A stretch of DNA of 58,341 bases from Methylocystis sp. (GCA_002929055.1 PERY01000020.1:1-58341), one strand, 5' to 3'. Shown: positions 7,700-17,543, counted from the stretch's first letter. Numbers and translations: made by a program. Notes: generated by a model from the sequence alone, not told the origin.

Positions 7700-8503
7700 C
7701 TAAAACGGGTTCGTGACCGTGAACGATCGCGAGACGCCGAGACCGCCGGAAAACTGGTTGCGCGAGCCGATGAGGTCGGGAATGGGGCTGGAGCCGACGC
7801 TCCCGAGCAGGCGCTGGCCGCCGCCAAATATGGAGACGCTCGTCAGTTCGTTGAACTGATAGCGAATGGTCGCCATGCCGCCCGCCGCCGTGAATCCGCC
7901 GGTCGCCACATAAGGGGTGAGACGGCCGTTCGCCATCGCCTCGAGGGGCGTGACCGAGAAATAGGCGTTGGCGTAGGCGTTGTCTCCGAAGCTCAGGCGC
8001 GGGCCGACCGAGAAGCGGAACGGGCCGATCGTCTCATAGGCGTCGGCGTAGAGCGCCGCGACGAAACCGCGGTGCCCGTCGACGCCCTGCCGCAACTCCG
8101 CGCGGATGCGGAAATGCTCCATCGGGTCGATCTCGATAAAGCCGCCGACTTCATGGGTCAGGCCGATGCGGCGCAGGCCGAAGAGTCCGTCGCGCCAGCC
8201 GCGCTGGAAGACGAAGTTCGCAACCGGTCCGGCGCGCACATTACCGAGGTCGAGGAGCGGGAAGCCGAAGCCCTCGTCCGTCGTGGAGAAGGTCTCCGCC
8301 TCTCCGACGCGCCGGATCGCGACCGCGGGGAATGGATAGGGCCGCACCTGGCCCGAGCCCGGAAAGCTGGGGGCGACCGCGCCGATGACGGTGACGGTGA
8401 CGATCCAGCCATTGCTGTCGGTCCTGGGCGGCGGAACGAGGTCCGCCGCAAGCGCGCCTCCCGCGCAGCCGAGGCCGCACGCCGCCAAAAGCAGGGTCTT
8501 CAT
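7700..8503 (-). CDS. MipA/OmpV family outer membrane protein
   Basis: This is a beta-barrel outer membrane protein of about 267 residues. It has a signal peptide (MKTLLLAACGLGCAGGALA), then the family pattern: an early PSFPGSGQVRPYPFP segment, a VGGFIEIDPMEHFRIRAEL strand region, alternating aromatic strands, and the terminal aromatic residue (VTNPF) expected for insertion by the Bam machinery. MipA of E. coli is a scaffold for murein enzymes, whereas OmpV of Vibrio is a porin-like antigen; most members are uncharacterised. The frame is open from a TTG at 8518, but I prefer the ATG at 8503 because it begins the signal peptide directly; neither has a strong ribosome binding site. Confidence 0.82.
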   Translation of the reverse strand: MKTLLLAACGLGCAGGALAADLVPPPRTDSNGWIVTVTVIGAVAPSFPGSGQVRPYPFPAVAIRRVGEAETFSTTDEGFGFPLLDLGNVRAGPVANFVFQRGWRDGLFGLRRIGLTHEVGGFIEIDPMEHFRIRAELRQGVDGHRGFVAALYADAYETIGPFRFSVGPRLSFGDNAYANAYFSVTPLEAMANGRLTPYVATGGFTAAGGMATIRYQFNELTSVSIFGGGQRLLGSVGSSPIPDLIGSRNQFSGGLGVSRSFTVTNPF

Positions 8504-8647
8504 GGCTTTGAAACGCAAAGGGAAAGGTTCCGTCGCGGCGTGATTCTTGACAGTTCTTTAACAACCCTGCGGCCGTCTGACCACACCCTGCCCGCCTAAA
8601 ACGTCAGCACAGAGGCGCGCGTTGCAGCTTGGCCACAGGAAATCGGG

Positions 8648-9832
8648 TCAGCGGTAAAGCCAGGCGTTACGGGCGAGCATGCCGCGCCCGCCGAGCGCGC
8701 GGATGGCGAGATCGCGCGCGAAAGCCGCCGGCCCGCCCATATGGAAATATTCGCCCTGCCGCCGCGAGGCGCGCACGACCTGCGCGGCGCGGCCTTGGCG
8801 CGCGCGCTCATAGGCCGCGAAAGCCGATTCGGTCGTCGCGCCAAGCTGCAGGAAGGCCGCGCCCAGCGCCTGCGCATCCTCGATCGCCTGCGCCGCGCCC
8901 TGCGCGAGGAAAGGCAGCATTGGATGGGAGGCGTCGCCAAGGAGCGTGACCGCGCCCCGGCTCCAGTTCTTCAGCGGCGGGCGGGCGAAGAGCGGCCAAT
9001 GCCGCCAGGCGGCCCCCGCCTCGATGAGGGCGCGCAGATCTCCCGCGGGGCGCAGACGGGAAAGCGCAAGCGCGAGGTCGCGCCCCGGCAGCGACAGGAT
9101 CGACGCGCCATCGACGGCGTGCGGCGGCTCCGAAACGATGACCACCACATTGATGATCGAGGCGTCCCGAAGCGGGTAATGCACGACATGGGCGCCGGGC
9201 AGCATCCACAGATTGCTCTCGGGGGCGCGCAGCGCCGGCGGGGCGTCGCCAGCGGGAACCAGCGCCCGCCAGGCGGTGACGCCGGAATAGAAGGGGGCGT
9301 CGCGCTCGGTGCGCAGGAGATGCGCCCGCACGGCGGAGCGCTGGCCGTCGGCGCCCACGAGACCGGGCGTCTCGATTTCCTCGACCCCCTGCTCGGTATG
9401 GACGCGCAGCGCCACCATGCCGGAATTGTCGACGAAATCGCCGACGCGCGCGCTGGTGCGGATGTCGATGGCCTCATGCGCGAGCGCCGCCTGCAGCAGC
9501 GCCTGCTGGAGATCGGCGCGGTGGAAGACCCGGAAGGGCGCGCCCCATTTCTCGCGCGCGCCGGAAAGATCGAGCCGCGCGAGGATGTCGCCATCGCGGC
9601 CGCGCCGGATATTGATGGCCTGCGGCTCGATGCCGATGGCGGACAGCGCGCCCTCTAGCCCGAGCCCCGCGAGGACGCGGCCAGCGTTGGGCGCGATTTG
9701 CAGCCCGGCCCCGACTTCCTCGATTTTGGCCGCGCGCTCCAGGACGGCGACGCGCTTGCCGGCGCGCGCCAGACACAGCGCCGCGGTCAACCCGCCGATG
9801 CCTGCGCCCGCGATGACGATGGGGGCGCTCAC
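8648..9832 (-). CDS. FAD-dependent aromatic-ring monooxygenase (salicylate hydroxylase-like)
   Basis: This 394-residue protein is a class A flavoprotein monooxygenase. The dinucleotide-binding GAGIGG motif is at residues 8-13, the DG motif is LVGADGQRSAVR, and the second FAD-contacting GD motif is LLGDASHPMLPFLAQGA. Relatives include salicylate 1-monooxygenase and 3-hydroxybenzoate 6-hydroxylase, which use NAD(P)H and O2 to hydroxylate aromatic acids; the substrate cannot be read from sequence. The start is a GTG at 9832, beginning the MSAPIVIAGAG fold. It lies 18 bp after the zinc-finger gene on the same strand and probably shares its transcript. No ring-cleavage gene is nearby. Confidence 0.85.
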   Translation of the reverse strand: MSAPIVIAGAGIGGLTAALCLARAGKRVAVLERAAKIEEVGAGLQIAPNAGRVLAGLGLEGALSAIGIEPQAINIRRGRDGDILARLDLSGAREKWGAPFRVFHRADLQQALLQAALAHEAIDIRTSARVGDFVDNSGMVALRVHTEQGVEEIETPGLVGADGQRSAVRAHLLRTERDAPFYSGVTAWRALVPAGDAPPALRAPESNLWMLPGAHVVHYPLRDASIINVVVIVSEPPHAVDGASILSLPGRDLALALSRLRPAGDLRALIEAGAAWRHWPLFARPPLKNWSRGAVTLLGDASHPMLPFLAQGAAQAIEDAQALGAAFLQLGATTESAFAAYERARQGRAAQVVRASRRQGEYFHMGGPAAFARDLAIRALGGRGMLARNAWLYR

Positions 9833-9850
9833 GCCCCGGGGCCCCTGGCC

Positions 9851-10099
9851 TTACGCCGCTTCGGCGTCGTCGTGATATACGCAGTCGGCCGGCGAGGCGC
9901 CGCCGTGAAGCGAGGCGTCGAAGACATAGAGCGTCGAGCAATAGGGGCAAACCGCCTGATTATCGGCGCCCATGTCGATATAGACATGCGGATGGTCGAA
10001 GGGCGGCAGCGCGCCGATGCACATGAACTCCTTCGATCCCACGCGCACTTCGGCGTGTCCCGCGGTGTTGTGGAAATGGGGCGTGGAATGTTCGGCCAT
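9851..10099 (-). CDS. Zinc-finger protein of the NDUFS6/CHCC type
   Basis: This 82-residue protein has the CHCC zinc-binding pattern: Cys in FMCIGA, His in PFDHPHVYIDMG, and Cys-x2-Cys in CPYCSTLYV. It matches the short bacterial relatives of mitochondrial NDUFS6, the complex I 13 kDa subunit needed for N-module assembly; alphaproteobacteria carry this protein as a small stand-alone gene. It lies in the leader of the FAD monooxygenase gene. It may be an accessory subunit of NADH dehydrogenase, but that is based on homology, not on local context. Confidence 0.85.
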   Translation of the reverse strand: MAEHSTPHFHNTAGHAEVRVGSKEFMCIGALPPFDHPHVYIDMGADNQAVCPYCSTLYVFDASLHGGASPADCVYHDDAEAA

Positions 10100-10118
10100 T
10101 GTCCGCTCTTCATGTGAG

Positions 10119-10187
10119 GCCGCCCGGGCGGCTCAGGATCGCTCCCGCCCCCTATATTGCAGCGCGGGGCGATTGGATAGGGGGCGG
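10119..10187. repeat. Two palindromic structures downstream of ccmH
   Basis: CCGCCCCCTAT at 10145-10155 and its exact complement ATAGGGGGCGG at 10177-10187 form an 11-bp stem with a 21-base loop, 7 bp past the ccmH stop. A perfect 14-bp palindrome, GCCGCCCGGGCGGC, follows at 10119-10132 in the leader of the zinc-finger gene. The first hairpin could protect or terminate the ccm transcript; there is no T-run, so simple intrinsic termination is doubtful. Confidence 0.6.
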
Positions 10188-10193
10188 CGAGGC

Positions 10194-10655
10194 TCAGTCC
10201 CTCGCTTCTTCGACGCCAAGCGCCCGAAGCTTTTCGCGCTCTTCGGCGGTCAGCGCGCCGGGACTGGCCGGCGCAATGCGGCGGCGCGCGGCGGACCAGA
10301 CCCCGAGCCCGCCCGCCAGCAAGGCGAGCAACGGCGCGGCCCACAGCAGGATGGTGCCCATCTTCAGCGGCGGGCGCAGCAGGACGAAATCGCCGTAGCG
10401 GGAATGGACATAATCCTTCACCTGCGCGTCGCTGAGCCCCTCTTTCAGCTTGTCGCGCACGAGGACGCGGAGGTCTTTCGCGAGCGACGCGTCGGAATCG
10501 TCCACAGACTGGTTCTGGCAGACGAGGCAGCGCAATTCGCTGGTGATGGCGCGGGCGCGCGCCTCCATGGCGGGGTCCGGCAGCATTTCGCCGGGGGTGA
10601 CGGCGTGGGCGGCCAGGGGAAGGAGGACGAGCGCCGTTGCGAGAAAACGTTTCAT
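10194..10655 (-). CDS. ccmH: Cytochrome c maturation protein CcmH (CycL)
   Basis: This 153-residue protein keeps apocytochrome c cysteines reduced and helps present the haem-binding CXXCH site to the CcmF haem lyase. It has a signal peptide (MKRFLATALVLLPLAAHA), the redox motif RCLVCQNQ near residue 43, and a C-terminal membrane anchor (ILLWAAPLLALLAGGLGVWS). Its ATG overlaps the ccmF stop codon by 4 bp (10652-10655), which fixes the start and implies translational coupling. The long open frame that continues upstream is only an out-of-frame reading of ccmF. It is the last gene of the ccmI-E-F-H operon. Confidence 0.95.
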   Translation of the reverse strand: MKRFLATALVLLPLAAHAVTPGEMLPDPAMEARARAITSELRCLVCQNQSVDDSDASLAKDLRVLVRDKLKEGLSDAQVKDYVHSRYGDFVLLRPPLKMGTILLWAAPLLALLAGGLGVWSAARRRIAPASPGALTAEEREKLRALGVEEARD

Positions 10656-12616
10656 TCCGCCGCCTCGGGCAGGGCCGCGGGCGCACGCCGCGCGACGCCG
10701 ATCCTCAGCCGCCGGTCGGCCAGCGAAAGCCCGCCGCCGAAGGCCATGAACAGCGCGCCGATCCAGATGAGCGTAACGAGCGGCTTCCAGTAGAGGCGCG
10801 CGTCGATGGAGCCGTCGGCATGCGACTCGCCGATGGCGGCGTAGACCTGACCCAGACCCAGCGTCACGATTCCGGCCTCTGAGCGCTGCATCTTGCGGGC
10901 CTGATAGAAGCGCTTGGCGGGTTCGATCCTGGCGACCGTCTCGCCGCCCGAGCGAACGGCCATCGACGCGTAGACTTCCGAATAATTCGGGCCGTTGCGC
11001 GGCGAGATTTCCTCGATGGCCAGCTTGTAGGGTCCGACGTCGTAATATTCGCCCGGCTTCATGGAGAGAATGCTCTCGACGCCCCAACCGGTGGCCGCGA
11101 GGCCAAGAAGCGTCAGCCCCATGCCGGCATGCGCGATGGACGTGCCCCATGCCGAAAGCGGCAGGCCAAGAAGGCGCCTGAAGCTGAAGCCCGCGGCGCC
11201 CTTCGCCCGCAGCGCGAGATCGGAGAGCGCGCCGACGACGAGATAGACGGCGATGCCCGCCGTGACGATGGAGAGGAAAGGCGTTCCCTGCCAGGCGCCA
11301 AGAACCGCCGCCGCCAGCACGCCGACCGCGAAGGCGGCGCGCAGGCGCTGCAGCGCCGCGCCGAGATCGCCGCGCTTCCAGGCGAGCATCTGACCGATGG
11401 GCATGAGCAGCGCGAGCGGCAGCGCAATAGGGATGAGCACGGTGTTGAAGAAGGGCGGGCCAACCGAAATCTTCTCGCCCGTGAGCGCTTCGAGCGCCAG
11501 CGGATAGAGCGTGCCAATGACGACGGTCGCGCAGGTCGCCGAGAGCAGCAGATTGTTCACCACCAGCGCGCCCTCGCGCGAGATGGGGCTGAACAGCCCG
11601 CCCACGGGAAGCGACCCCGCGCGGATCGCGAATAGCGCCAGCGCGCCCCCGATGAAGAAGACGAGAATGCCGAGAATGAAGACGCCGCGGTCGGGGTCGC
11701 TCGCGAAGGCATGGACAGAAGTGAGCACGCCCGAGCGCACGAGGAAGGTGCCGAGCAACGAGAGCGAGAAGGCGAGAATTGAGAGGAAGATCGTCCAGAC
11801 CTTCAGCGCCTCGCGCTTCTCCATCACCGCCGCGCTGTGCAGGAGCGCCGTGCCGGCGATCCAGGGCATGAGCGAGGCGTTCTCGACCGGGTCCCAGAAC
11901 CAGAAACCGCCCCAGCCCAGCGTGTAATAGGCCCAGTAGGAGCCCATGGCGATGCCGAGCGTCAGCGCCGTCCAGGCGAAAAGCGTCCAGGGCCGGGCGT
12001 AGCGCGCCCAGGCGGCGTCGATGCGCCCGCCGATGAGCGCCGCCGCCGCGAAGGAGAAGACGATCGAGAAGCCGACATAGCCGAGATAGAGCATCGGCGG
12101 ATGAATCGCGAGGCCGGGATCCTGCAGGATCGGATTGAGGTCGCGTCCTTCCCACGGCGGCTGGTCGACGCGCGCGAAGGGGTTCGAGGTGAGCAGGATG
12201 AAAAGCAGGAAGGCCGCGCCAAGCAGGCCCTGAACGGAAAGCGCGTCGGCGCGCAGCTTGTCCGGCATCGTCGCGGAGAAGATCGCGATCAGCGCGCCGC
12301 AGAGCGAGAGCACCAGCACCCACAAAAGCATCGAGCCTTCGTGGTTCCCCCAGACGCCGGAGATTTTATAGACGAAGGGCTTCAGCGAATGGGAATTCTC
12401 GATGACGTTGACGAGCGAGAAATCCGAGACGACATGGGCGTAGGTCAGCGCGCCATAGGCGGCGGCGACGAAAAGAAACTGCGCGATGGCCGTGGGCCTC
12501 GCGACGCGCATCAGCGCGACATCGTTGATCCGCGCGCCAACGAAGGGGATCGCGAATTGCGCAAGCGCCAATGCGAGGGCGAGAACGAGCGCGTAATGTC
12601 CGGTTTCGACGATCAT
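10652..12616 (-). CDS. ccmF: Cytochrome c haem lyase subunit CcmF (CycK)
   Basis: This 654-residue multi-spanning inner-membrane protein attaches haem from holo-CcmE to apocytochrome c. The tryptophan-rich haem-handling WWD motif is present (GWGGFWFWDPVENASLMPW), as is the conserved SGVWGNHEGSMLLW segment near the N-terminus. The length matches the family. It lies 7 bp after ccmE and overlaps ccmH by 4 bp, so it is a central gene of a tight operon. CcmABCD and the thioredoxin CcmG are not in the window; in alphaproteobacteria they are commonly encoded elsewhere. Confidence 0.96.
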   Translation of the reverse strand: MIVETGHYALVLALALALAQFAIPFVGARINDVALMRVARPTAIAQFLFVAAAYGALTYAHVVSDFSLVNVIENSHSLKPFVYKISGVWGNHEGSMLLWVLVLSLCGALIAIFSATMPDKLRADALSVQGLLGAAFLLFILLTSNPFARVDQPPWEGRDLNPILQDPGLAIHPPMLYLGYVGFSIVFSFAAAALIGGRIDAAWARYARPWTLFAWTALTLGIAMGSYWAYYTLGWGGFWFWDPVENASLMPWIAGTALLHSAAVMEKREALKVWTIFLSILAFSLSLLGTFLVRSGVLTSVHAFASDPDRGVFILGILVFFIGGALALFAIRAGSLPVGGLFSPISREGALVVNNLLLSATCATVVIGTLYPLALEALTGEKISVGPPFFNTVLIPIALPLALLMPIGQMLAWKRGDLGAALQRLRAAFAVGVLAAAVLGAWQGTPFLSIVTAGIAVYLVVGALSDLALRAKGAAGFSFRRLLGLPLSAWGTSIAHAGMGLTLLGLAATGWGVESILSMKPGEYYDVGPYKLAIEEISPRNGPNYSEVYASMAVRSGGETVARIEPAKRFYQARKMQRSEAGIVTLGLGQVYAAIGESHADGSIDARLYWKPLVTLIWIGALFMAFGGGLSLADRRLRIGVARRAPAALPEAAE

Positions 12617-12623
12617 CGACCAC

Positions 12624-13061
12624 TCACTTCTTCTCTCCCTGCCAGACGCCCTGGGCCTTCAGCCTGTCAGCGACGTCCTTGGGCATATAGCGCTCGTCAT
12701 GCTTGGCGAGAACGCTGTCGGCCTTGAATTTTCCGTCCGTCTGCAACAGCCCGTCGACCACGACGCCCTGCCCCTCGCGGAAGAGGTCCGGCAGCAGGCC
12801 GGTGTAGGCGACGTCGAGACCTTTCGTCTTGTCCGTGACGACGAAGGCGACGTCCTTGCCGTTCTTCACGACGCTGCCTTCCTTCACCAGCCCGCCGATG
12901 CGCAGACGCGCGCCGGGGGCGATCTGCTTCTGCGCCAGTTCGGAGGGCGTGTAGAAGAAGACGATATTGTCGCGCAGCGCGAAGAGCATGAGGCCGGCGG
13001 CGAGGCCGAGAACGGCGAGCGCGCCGATGATGAGAGTGAGTCTCTTGCCTTTGCGCGTCAT
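12624..13061 (-). CDS. ccmE: Periplasmic haem chaperone CcmE (CycJ)
   Basis: CcmE carries haem covalently on a histidine and passes it to CcmF. This 145-residue protein has an N-terminal membrane anchor ([20 protein letters not shown]), an OB-fold body ([14 protein letters not shown], then [22 protein letters not shown]), and the haem-binding H-x3-Y motif in [11 protein letters not shown] chose the ATG at 13061 (MTRKGKRL) because the frame further upstream runs into a REP-like palindrome and would add 27 residues foreign to the family. Confidence 0.95.
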   Translation of the reverse strand: MTRKGKRLTLIIGALAVLGLAAGLMLFALRDNIVFFYTPSELAQKQIAPGARLRIGGLVKEGSVVKNGKDVAFVVTDKTKGLDVAYTGLLPDLFREGQGVVVDGLLQTDGKFKADSVLAKHDERYMPKDVADRLKAQGVWQGEKK

Positions 13062-13080
13062 GTCTCTCGCCGGTTTGCTG

Positions 13081-13196
13081 CCCCTCCCCGGCCCTCCCCC
13101 GCTTCGCGGGAGAGGGAGCGAGGCGCGGGCCTTCCTTGACACAGCCGCTCACGAAAGATCGCGAGCGTCCCCTCTCCCGCTTGAGCGGGGGAGGGA
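13081..13196. repeat. REP-like pair of palindromes between ccmI and ccmE
   Basis: Two related GC-rich hairpins fill this gap. The first pairs 13092-13102 with 13106-13116 (11 bp, one mismatch, TTC loop). The second pairs 13170-13180 with 13185-13195 (11 bp, one G-T wobble, TTGA loop). Both stems share the core CCCTC-x-CCCGC. The arrangement of two similar extragenic palindromes resembles REP/BIME elements, which are often dispersed in genomes and can protect transcripts or modulate expression within operons. I see no third copy in the window. Confidence 0.7.
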
Positions 13197-13212
13197 CAAC
13201 AGGGAGGGGGCA

Positions 13213-14343
13213 TTATCCCCCGATGTCCAGTTCCTTCGCCAGCGCCTCGACGCGGGCGACCTCGCCGTCTTTGCCGGCGAGCGCCTTGCGCGCGTCGGCC
13301 AGCGCCTTCCTCGCCTTCTCGGGCTCGGCGAGCACGCTATAGGCGCGGATGAGCCTTAGCCAGCCCTCGACGTCGTCGCCCTTCGTCTCCAGCCGTGCGG
13401 CGAGCTTGTCCACCATGCCGCGGATCATCGCCTGCTGCTGCCGGGCCGGCATCGCCGCGATCGCCTTGCCCTGGGCGCTCGCCGGTCCCTGCGCGGGAGC
13501 CTGCGCGAAAGGCGGGGCCGGGGCCGCTTCGCCCTTCAGTTCAGCCAGCCGCTTCTTCACCGAGGGCAGATAGGCGGCGTCGGCGGGCGCCTCGGCTTCG
13601 AGCCGGGAGAAAATCGCGACGGCCTTGTCTTTTTCGCCCGCCTGCTGCGCGCCGACCCCGATGTAATAGGCCGCCATCACATTTCCAGGCTCCAGGGCGA
13701 GCGCGGCCTCGAAGTCCTTCTTCGCGTCCGGCGTCACCTTGCCCTCGGCGACGATCATGCGCGCCTGGCCCAGAGTCGCATGGCGCTCGGCGGTCGGCCC
13801 GAGGAGCTTCAGGGCCTTGGAGAAGGCGTCGATGGCCTCCTCGCCCCGGCCGGTGCGCAGATAGTAAGGGGCGACGACCTCGAAGCCACGGCCGTCCTCG
13901 GGGTGTTCGCGCAGATGCTGCTCGATGCGCGCCACGGCGCCCGCGAGATCGCCCTTCTCAGGCTGCGACTCCAGCCGCGCGGTCAGCGGCATGTCGGGCA
14001 GATCGGCCTTGCCGAGCCGCAGGTAAAACGGAACGGAAAAGGCCGGGATGGCGACGATGGCGAAGAGCGCAGCGAAGAGCGCCGCCTTGCGGGAGCCCGC
14101 GCTGCGCCCCTTGGGCGCAGCCTCGGCGCGCAGGAGACGGCGGGCCGCCTCGGTGCGGGCGGCCTCGGCCTCGGCCGGTTCCAGCCGCCCCTCGGCGCGT
14201 TCGCGCTCGATCTCGGCGATCTGCTCCTCGAAAAAGGCGACGTCGGCGGCGCTCGCGTCCTTCGCCTCCCCGCGCAGGGCGAGCGGCAGGAGGACAGCCA
14301 TCACCGCAGCGCCGGTGAGAAGAGCGAAGACGAGCCAGATCAT
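13213..14343 (-). CDS. ccmI: Cytochrome c maturation protein CcmI (CycH)
   Basis: CcmI is an inner-membrane apocytochrome c chaperone. The 376-residue protein has two N-terminal membrane helices (residues about 1-20 and 88-107) with a cytoplasmic loop between them (FFEEQIAEIERERAEGRL is the usual loop signature), and a periplasmic TPR domain (for example LREHPEDGRGFEVVAPYYLR, then TGRGEEAIDAFSKAL). It is the first gene of the ccmI-E-F-H operon. The ATG at 14343 begins the first membrane helix. The stop codon lies inside a short palindrome (GGGGGCATTATCCCCC). Confidence 0.92.
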   Translation of the reverse strand: MIWLVFALLTGAAVMAVLLPLALRGEAKDASAADVAFFEEQIAEIERERAEGRLEPAEAEAARTEAARRLLRAEAAPKGRSAGSRKAALFAALFAIVAIPAFSVPFYLRLGKADLPDMPLTARLESQPEKGDLAGAVARIEQHLREHPEDGRGFEVVAPYYLRTGRGEEAIDAFSKALKLLGPTAERHATLGQARMIVAEGKVTPDAKKDFEAALALEPGNVMAAYYIGVGAQQAGEKDKAVAIFSRLEAEAPADAAYLPSVKKRLAELKGEAAPAPPFAQAPAQGPASAQGKAIAAMPARQQQAMIRGMVDKLAARLETKGDDVEGWLRLIRAYSVLAEPEKARKALADARKALAGKDGEVARVEALAKELDIGG

Positions 14344-14473
14344 GGCCCGCTGTTTAAGGCTTTACCCGGCGCTTTGGAAGAGAAATGCCCATGGCGCCAG
14401 TTTGGGCTCAAAAACGCGCGCCGGGCTGGAACCGGTGTAAGATCGGCGCGCTCGAACCAGCCGGGACCGCTTC

Positions 14474-14962
14474 ATGCTCATCAGCACGCCCTCGATCGAA
14501 CAGCTCTCCAACGTCATCTCGCAGGTGACGGGCCCCGCCTTCCTGCTCGCGGCGGAGGCGCAGCTTCTCAGCGTGCTGGTGTCGCGGCTGGACCGCATCG
14601 TCGACCGCTCGCGCGATCTCGCGGACCTCAGCGACGAGGACGCCCAGGCGCATCGCAAGATCGAGCTGCCAATCCTCAAGCGGCGGGCGAGGCTGATGCA
14701 TCGTTCGATCTATTGGGGCGTGGCGAGCTGCATCGTGACGAGCTTCCTCGTCATCCTGGCCTTTGCGGCCGCTTTTTTTCGCGTCCGTCACGAATATGGC
14801 GCGGGGCTTCTCTTCGTCCTCGCCATGGGGCTCTTCACAGCCGCGCTCATCGCCTTCGCGCAGGAGGTGCGACTCGGCTATTCGGAGATCGACGCGAACG
14901 CCATGCTGGCGCAGAAGCATGGCTGGCGCCATGCGCGCGCGCCCGCGCCATCCGGCGAGTGA
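14474..14962 (+). CDS. DUF2721 family membrane protein
   Basis: This 162-residue protein fits the DUF2721 family: an N-terminal amphipathic region with ISQVTGPAFLLAAEAQLLSVL and RLDRIVDRSR, a cytoplasmic ELPILKRRARLMHRSIYWG segment, and two C-terminal membrane helices (about residues 78-98 and 108-128). The function of the family is unknown. The gene is divergent from ccmI and converges with purB, with 6 bp between the stops. No operon partner is apparent. Confidence 0.8.
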   Translation: MLISTPSIEQLSNVISQVTGPAFLLAAEAQLLSVLVSRLDRIVDRSRDLADLSDEDAQAHRKIELPILKRRARLMHRSIYWGVASCIVTSFLVILAFAAAFFRVRHEYGAGLLFVLAMGLFTAALIAFAQEVRLGYSEIDANAMLAQKHGWRHARAPAPSGE

Positions 14963-14968
14963 GCGGCG

Positions 14969-16276
<1,308 letters not shown>

Positions 16277-16296
16277 GGGGCCTCGGCGAATTTACG

Positions 16297-16329
16297 AAAA
16301 GGGCGCCGCGCCGGGAGAGGCGCCGCGCC
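16297..16329 (-). terminator. Probable intrinsic terminator between the DUF4345 gene and purB
   Basis: On the minus strand GGCGCGGCGCC is repeated (16329-16319 and 16312-16302) and the two copies can pair as an 11-bp stem with a single central mismatch and a TCTCCC loop, followed by C and TTTT. It is flanked by a further 11-bp inverted repeat with one mismatch (16288-16298 and 16335-16345). It should end the DUF4345 transcript before purB, or act as a leader structure of purB. Confidence 0.6.
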
Positions 16330-16356
16330 TTCGGTTCGCAAATTCGCGCCTCCCGG

Positions 16357-16734
16357 TCAATCCGGCCGGCGCCACACCCAGATCGCGAGGGGAACCAGCG
16401 ACAACTCCATAGCGACATAGAGAAGCAGCAGCGGCGCCGGCTTCCCGTCGGCGAAAAGGCTGACGATGCGGCCCGCGACGAGCCCGCCGGAGAAGACTGC
16501 GGTCGTCAGCACGGCCGTGTTTGTGTAGCGGGGGTCGAACGCCGCATAAAGCCAGAAGCAGCCGAGCGCGAGATAGAGCCCCATCACCGCCCGCAGGATA
16601 TGGGCGAGATCGAGGTCCAGCTCTTGCACGTCGAGGAAGGTCGCAGCGAACCAGCGCGGCGAGACGCCGTAAAGGAGCGCGATGACGGACACGGCGCAAA
16701 AGGCGAAGATGAGGAAATATTTCTTGATCTGCAT
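16357..16734 (-). CDS. DUF4345 family membrane protein
   Basis: This 125-residue protein has four predicted membrane helices (YFLIFAFCAVSVIALLYG; HILRAVMGLYLALGCFWLYA; TAVFSGGLVAGRIVSLF; LLLYVAMELSLVPLAIWVW) and the R-A-V-x-G-x-Y-L-x-L-G pattern of the DUF4345 family, whose function is unknown. I placed the start at the ATG at 16734 (MQIKKYF) because AGGGGG lies just before it; the open frame extends 27 codons further without a plausible start site. It is divergent from the VIT-family gene. Confidence 0.8.
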   Translation of the reverse strand: MQIKKYFLIFAFCAVSVIALLYGVSPRWFAATFLDVQELDLDLAHILRAVMGLYLALGCFWLYAAFDPRYTNTAVLTTAVFSGGLVAGRIVSLFADGKPAPLLLLYVAMELSLVPLAIWVWRRPD

Positions 16735-16817
16735 GTTACCCCCTGCCGCATGTCGCGGCGCTCTGGCGGAAGATAACATAGGCGTCGCGGGCGCAGCGGC
16801 GGTCACGGAGGCCATTG

Positions 16818-17543
16818 ATGGACAATGAAAGGTTGACGCGCCCGAAGGCGGGGCCGGGCGAGCATGTCGAACGCCATTTCATGAATTCGCAGACCGTGCG
16901 CGACGTCGTCATCGGCATGGCGGACGGGCTCACCGTGCCCTTCGCGCTCGCGGCGGGCCTGACCGCGGCCGTCGCCTCGACGCGCCTCGTCGTGACGGCG
17001 GGGCTAGCCGAGATCGTCGCCGGCGCCATCGCCATGGGGCTCGGCGGCTATCTCGCCGCAAAAAGCGATCACGAGCATTTCCAGTCGGAGGAGCGCCGCG
17101 AATACGCCGAGGTCGAGCGGCTTCCCGAGCAGGAGAAGCGCGAGCTGCGCGAGTTTTTCGCCGAATACGGCCTCGTGAGGCCCGAAGTTGACGCCGTCGT
17201 CGCCGCGATCTCCGCCGACAAGAAACGTTGGGTCGATTTCATGATGCGATTCGAACTTGGCCTCGAGCGTCCCGATCCGAGGCGCGCGCCCGTCAGCGCC
17301 GCCACCATCGCAACCGCCTATTTCGTCGGCGGGCTCATTCCGCTGACGCCCTATATGGTCGAGGACGACGTCCATCAGGCGCTGCTCCACTCGGCGGCCG
17401 TCACCGGCCTTGCGCTCGTCGTCTTTGGCGGCGTGAAGGGCCGACTCACGGGCGTCGCGCCCCTCACGTCGGGCGCGCAGACCTTTCTCGTCGGCGCCCT
17501 CGCGGCGGGGGCCGCCTATTACATCGCATCCTTCGTCGGTTAG
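16818..17543 (+). CDS. VIT1/CCC1-family iron/manganese transporter
   Basis: This is an inner-membrane protein of about 241 residues of the VIT1/CCC1 family, which in plants and yeast moves Fe2+ or Mn2+ into vacuoles and in bacteria is thought to export these metals. The family opening is clear: VRDVVIGMADGLTVPFALAAGL, with the conserved Asp and Gly, then GLAEIVAGAIAMGLGGYLA. A charged metal-binding domain (EREYAEVE-type sequence with many Glu residues, then FMMRFELGLERPD) links the first two and last three helices, as in VIT1. GGAGG precedes the ATG at 16818 by 6 bp, so I prefer it to the TTG one codon upstream. Metal specificity is not determined. Confidence 0.88.
   Translation: MDNERLTRPKAGPGEHVERHFMNSQTVRDVVIGMADGLTVPFALAAGLTAAVASTRLVVTAGLAEIVAGAIAMGLGGYLAAKSDHEHFQSEERREYAEVERLPEQEKRELREFFAEYGLVRPEVDAVVAAISADKKRWVDFMMRFELGLERPDPRRAPVSAATIATAYFVGGLIPLTPYMVEDDVHQALLHSAAVTGLALVVFGGVKGRLTGVAPLTSGAQTFLVGALAAGAAYYIASFVG

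Noticed and set aside
10194-12323. Possible fusion of ccmF and ccmH in one 709-codon frame
   Set aside because: The frame reads ccmF out of phase. True ccmF lies in another frame and ends in a 4-bp overlap with the ccmH ATG, so these are two coupled genes.
10194-14343. Broken ccm operon because ccmG is missing
   Set aside because: The ccmI-E-F-H order without ccmG matches the cycHJKL arrangement of rhizobia, where ccmABCDG lie elsewhere.
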